This document shows positions 4,844 to 5,027 of a stretch of DNA of 5,027 nucleotides, in pieces. The stretch spans positions 1 to 5,027 of the forward strand of contig JAGNZB010000082.1 in assembly GCA_017984655.1 (NCBI GenBank). Reading direction: 5' to 3'. Each line of letters opens with the position of its first letter. Positions within the stretch are counted from its first letter, which is position 1. The DNA is from Candidatus Altimarinota bacterium. Lineage in GTDB: Bacteria; Patescibacteriota; Gracilibacteria; RBG-16-42-10. The position numbers and the translations under genes are program-made. The notes under the pieces were generated by a model. It saw only the letters and a program-made list of their open reading frames with translations, searched no databases and was not told the DNA's origin.

Positions 4844-5027
4844 GGTCTAATAGTCAAAAATGTGTGCTTTTTAGTGTTGTTGAAAGTGAATGAACCACCG
4901 AATAAACGACTCACGTTGACGTAATGCTAATCCAGCATGTCTTTTGTATGCTCGTTTTACATGACTAAAGAAGCCTTCAGCACGGTTTGTTGTTGCTGGA
5001 ATTTTAGGACAAGAAAGATACTCAAAT
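4844..5027 (-). mobile_element. 3' end of an insertion sequence, continuing past the window
   Basis: A transposase C-terminus ends at 4871, and the 27 nt beyond its stop have a composition that could be a terminal repeat (plus strand GGTCTAATAGTCAAAAATGT). The similarity between the left and right intergenic repeats stops at 4843, which marks the likely junction. The other end and the target duplication lie outside the window, so the boundary is inferred. Confidence 0.5.
4871..5026 (-). CDS. Transposase, C-terminal 51 residues (cut by the right window edge)
   Basis: The minus strand from 5026 reads through 51 codons to a TAA at 4873-4871. The fragment contains CPKIPATTNRAEGFFSHVKR, followed by a segment with HAGLALRQRESF and IRWFIHF. 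The pattern TTNRxEGxFSxxKR...HxGL...R...W is typical of the C-terminal end of DDE transposases of the IS256/MULE-like superfamily (IS1249-like group). In these the Glu after TNRx is the likely third catalytic acid. No frameshift or stop interrupts the visible part, and the protein ends normally at QQH, so the element may be intact on the right. The N-terminal part and the two catalytic Asp residues are outside the window, so family and activity are uncertain. Confidence 0.75.
   Translation of the reverse strand, partial: FEYLSCPKIPATTNRAEGFFSHVKRAYKRHAGLALRQRESFIRWFIHFQQH

Overview
The window reads as bacterial chromosome with one compact minus-strand operon, framed on both sides by short, repeat-rich, non-coding DNA. 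Base composition is moderate. The short gene set, the style of the SSB protein (start MARSLN, then VQLIGNLTQDPE, and an acidic tip ending EDIPF), the divergent 411-residue enolase and the AT-rich spacer repeats all remind me of Candidate Phyla Radiation (Patescibacteria) genomes. That assignment is an inference from recognition, not a measured phylogeny. The standard code fits: TAG, TGA and TAA all occur as stops at sensible protein ends.

Layout, left to right. Positions 1-62 hold a probable start of another minus-strand gene that runs off the left edge. Positions 63-403 are non-coding: an imperfect palindrome of the GTCATCCTGAGC type, a perfect 7-bp hairpin, a TTYACN hexamer tract, a Rho-independent terminator and an AT-rich repeat. 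Positions 404-4624 hold four minus-strand genes in the order eno, gpmI, a five-span membrane protein of unknown function, and ssb. Gaps are 27 nt, a 7-nt overlap, and 28 nt. A promoter with a perfect TATAAT sits just upstream of eno, and a terminator lies about 40 nt past ssb, so one transcript could cover all four. Positions 4625-4842 are again non-coding, with partner copies of the AT-rich repeat (inverted), the hexamer tract (direct) and the ATCCTCATTC...CCGTCATCCTG block (direct). From about 4844 to the right edge lies the end of an insertion sequence, with the last 51 codons of its transposase.

How the genes work together: GpmI converts 3-phosphoglycerate to 2-phosphoglycerate and enolase converts that to phosphoenolpyruvate, so the first two genes encode consecutive steps of lower glycolysis. 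The membrane protein is start-stop coupled to gpmI. SSB is a replication and repair protein with no obvious metabolic link. The least expected observations are the uncharacterised membrane protein locked to gpmI and the symmetric repeat frame around the operon, part of which appears to supply the eno promoter. I saw no CRISPR array, tRNA, rRNA or defence system.
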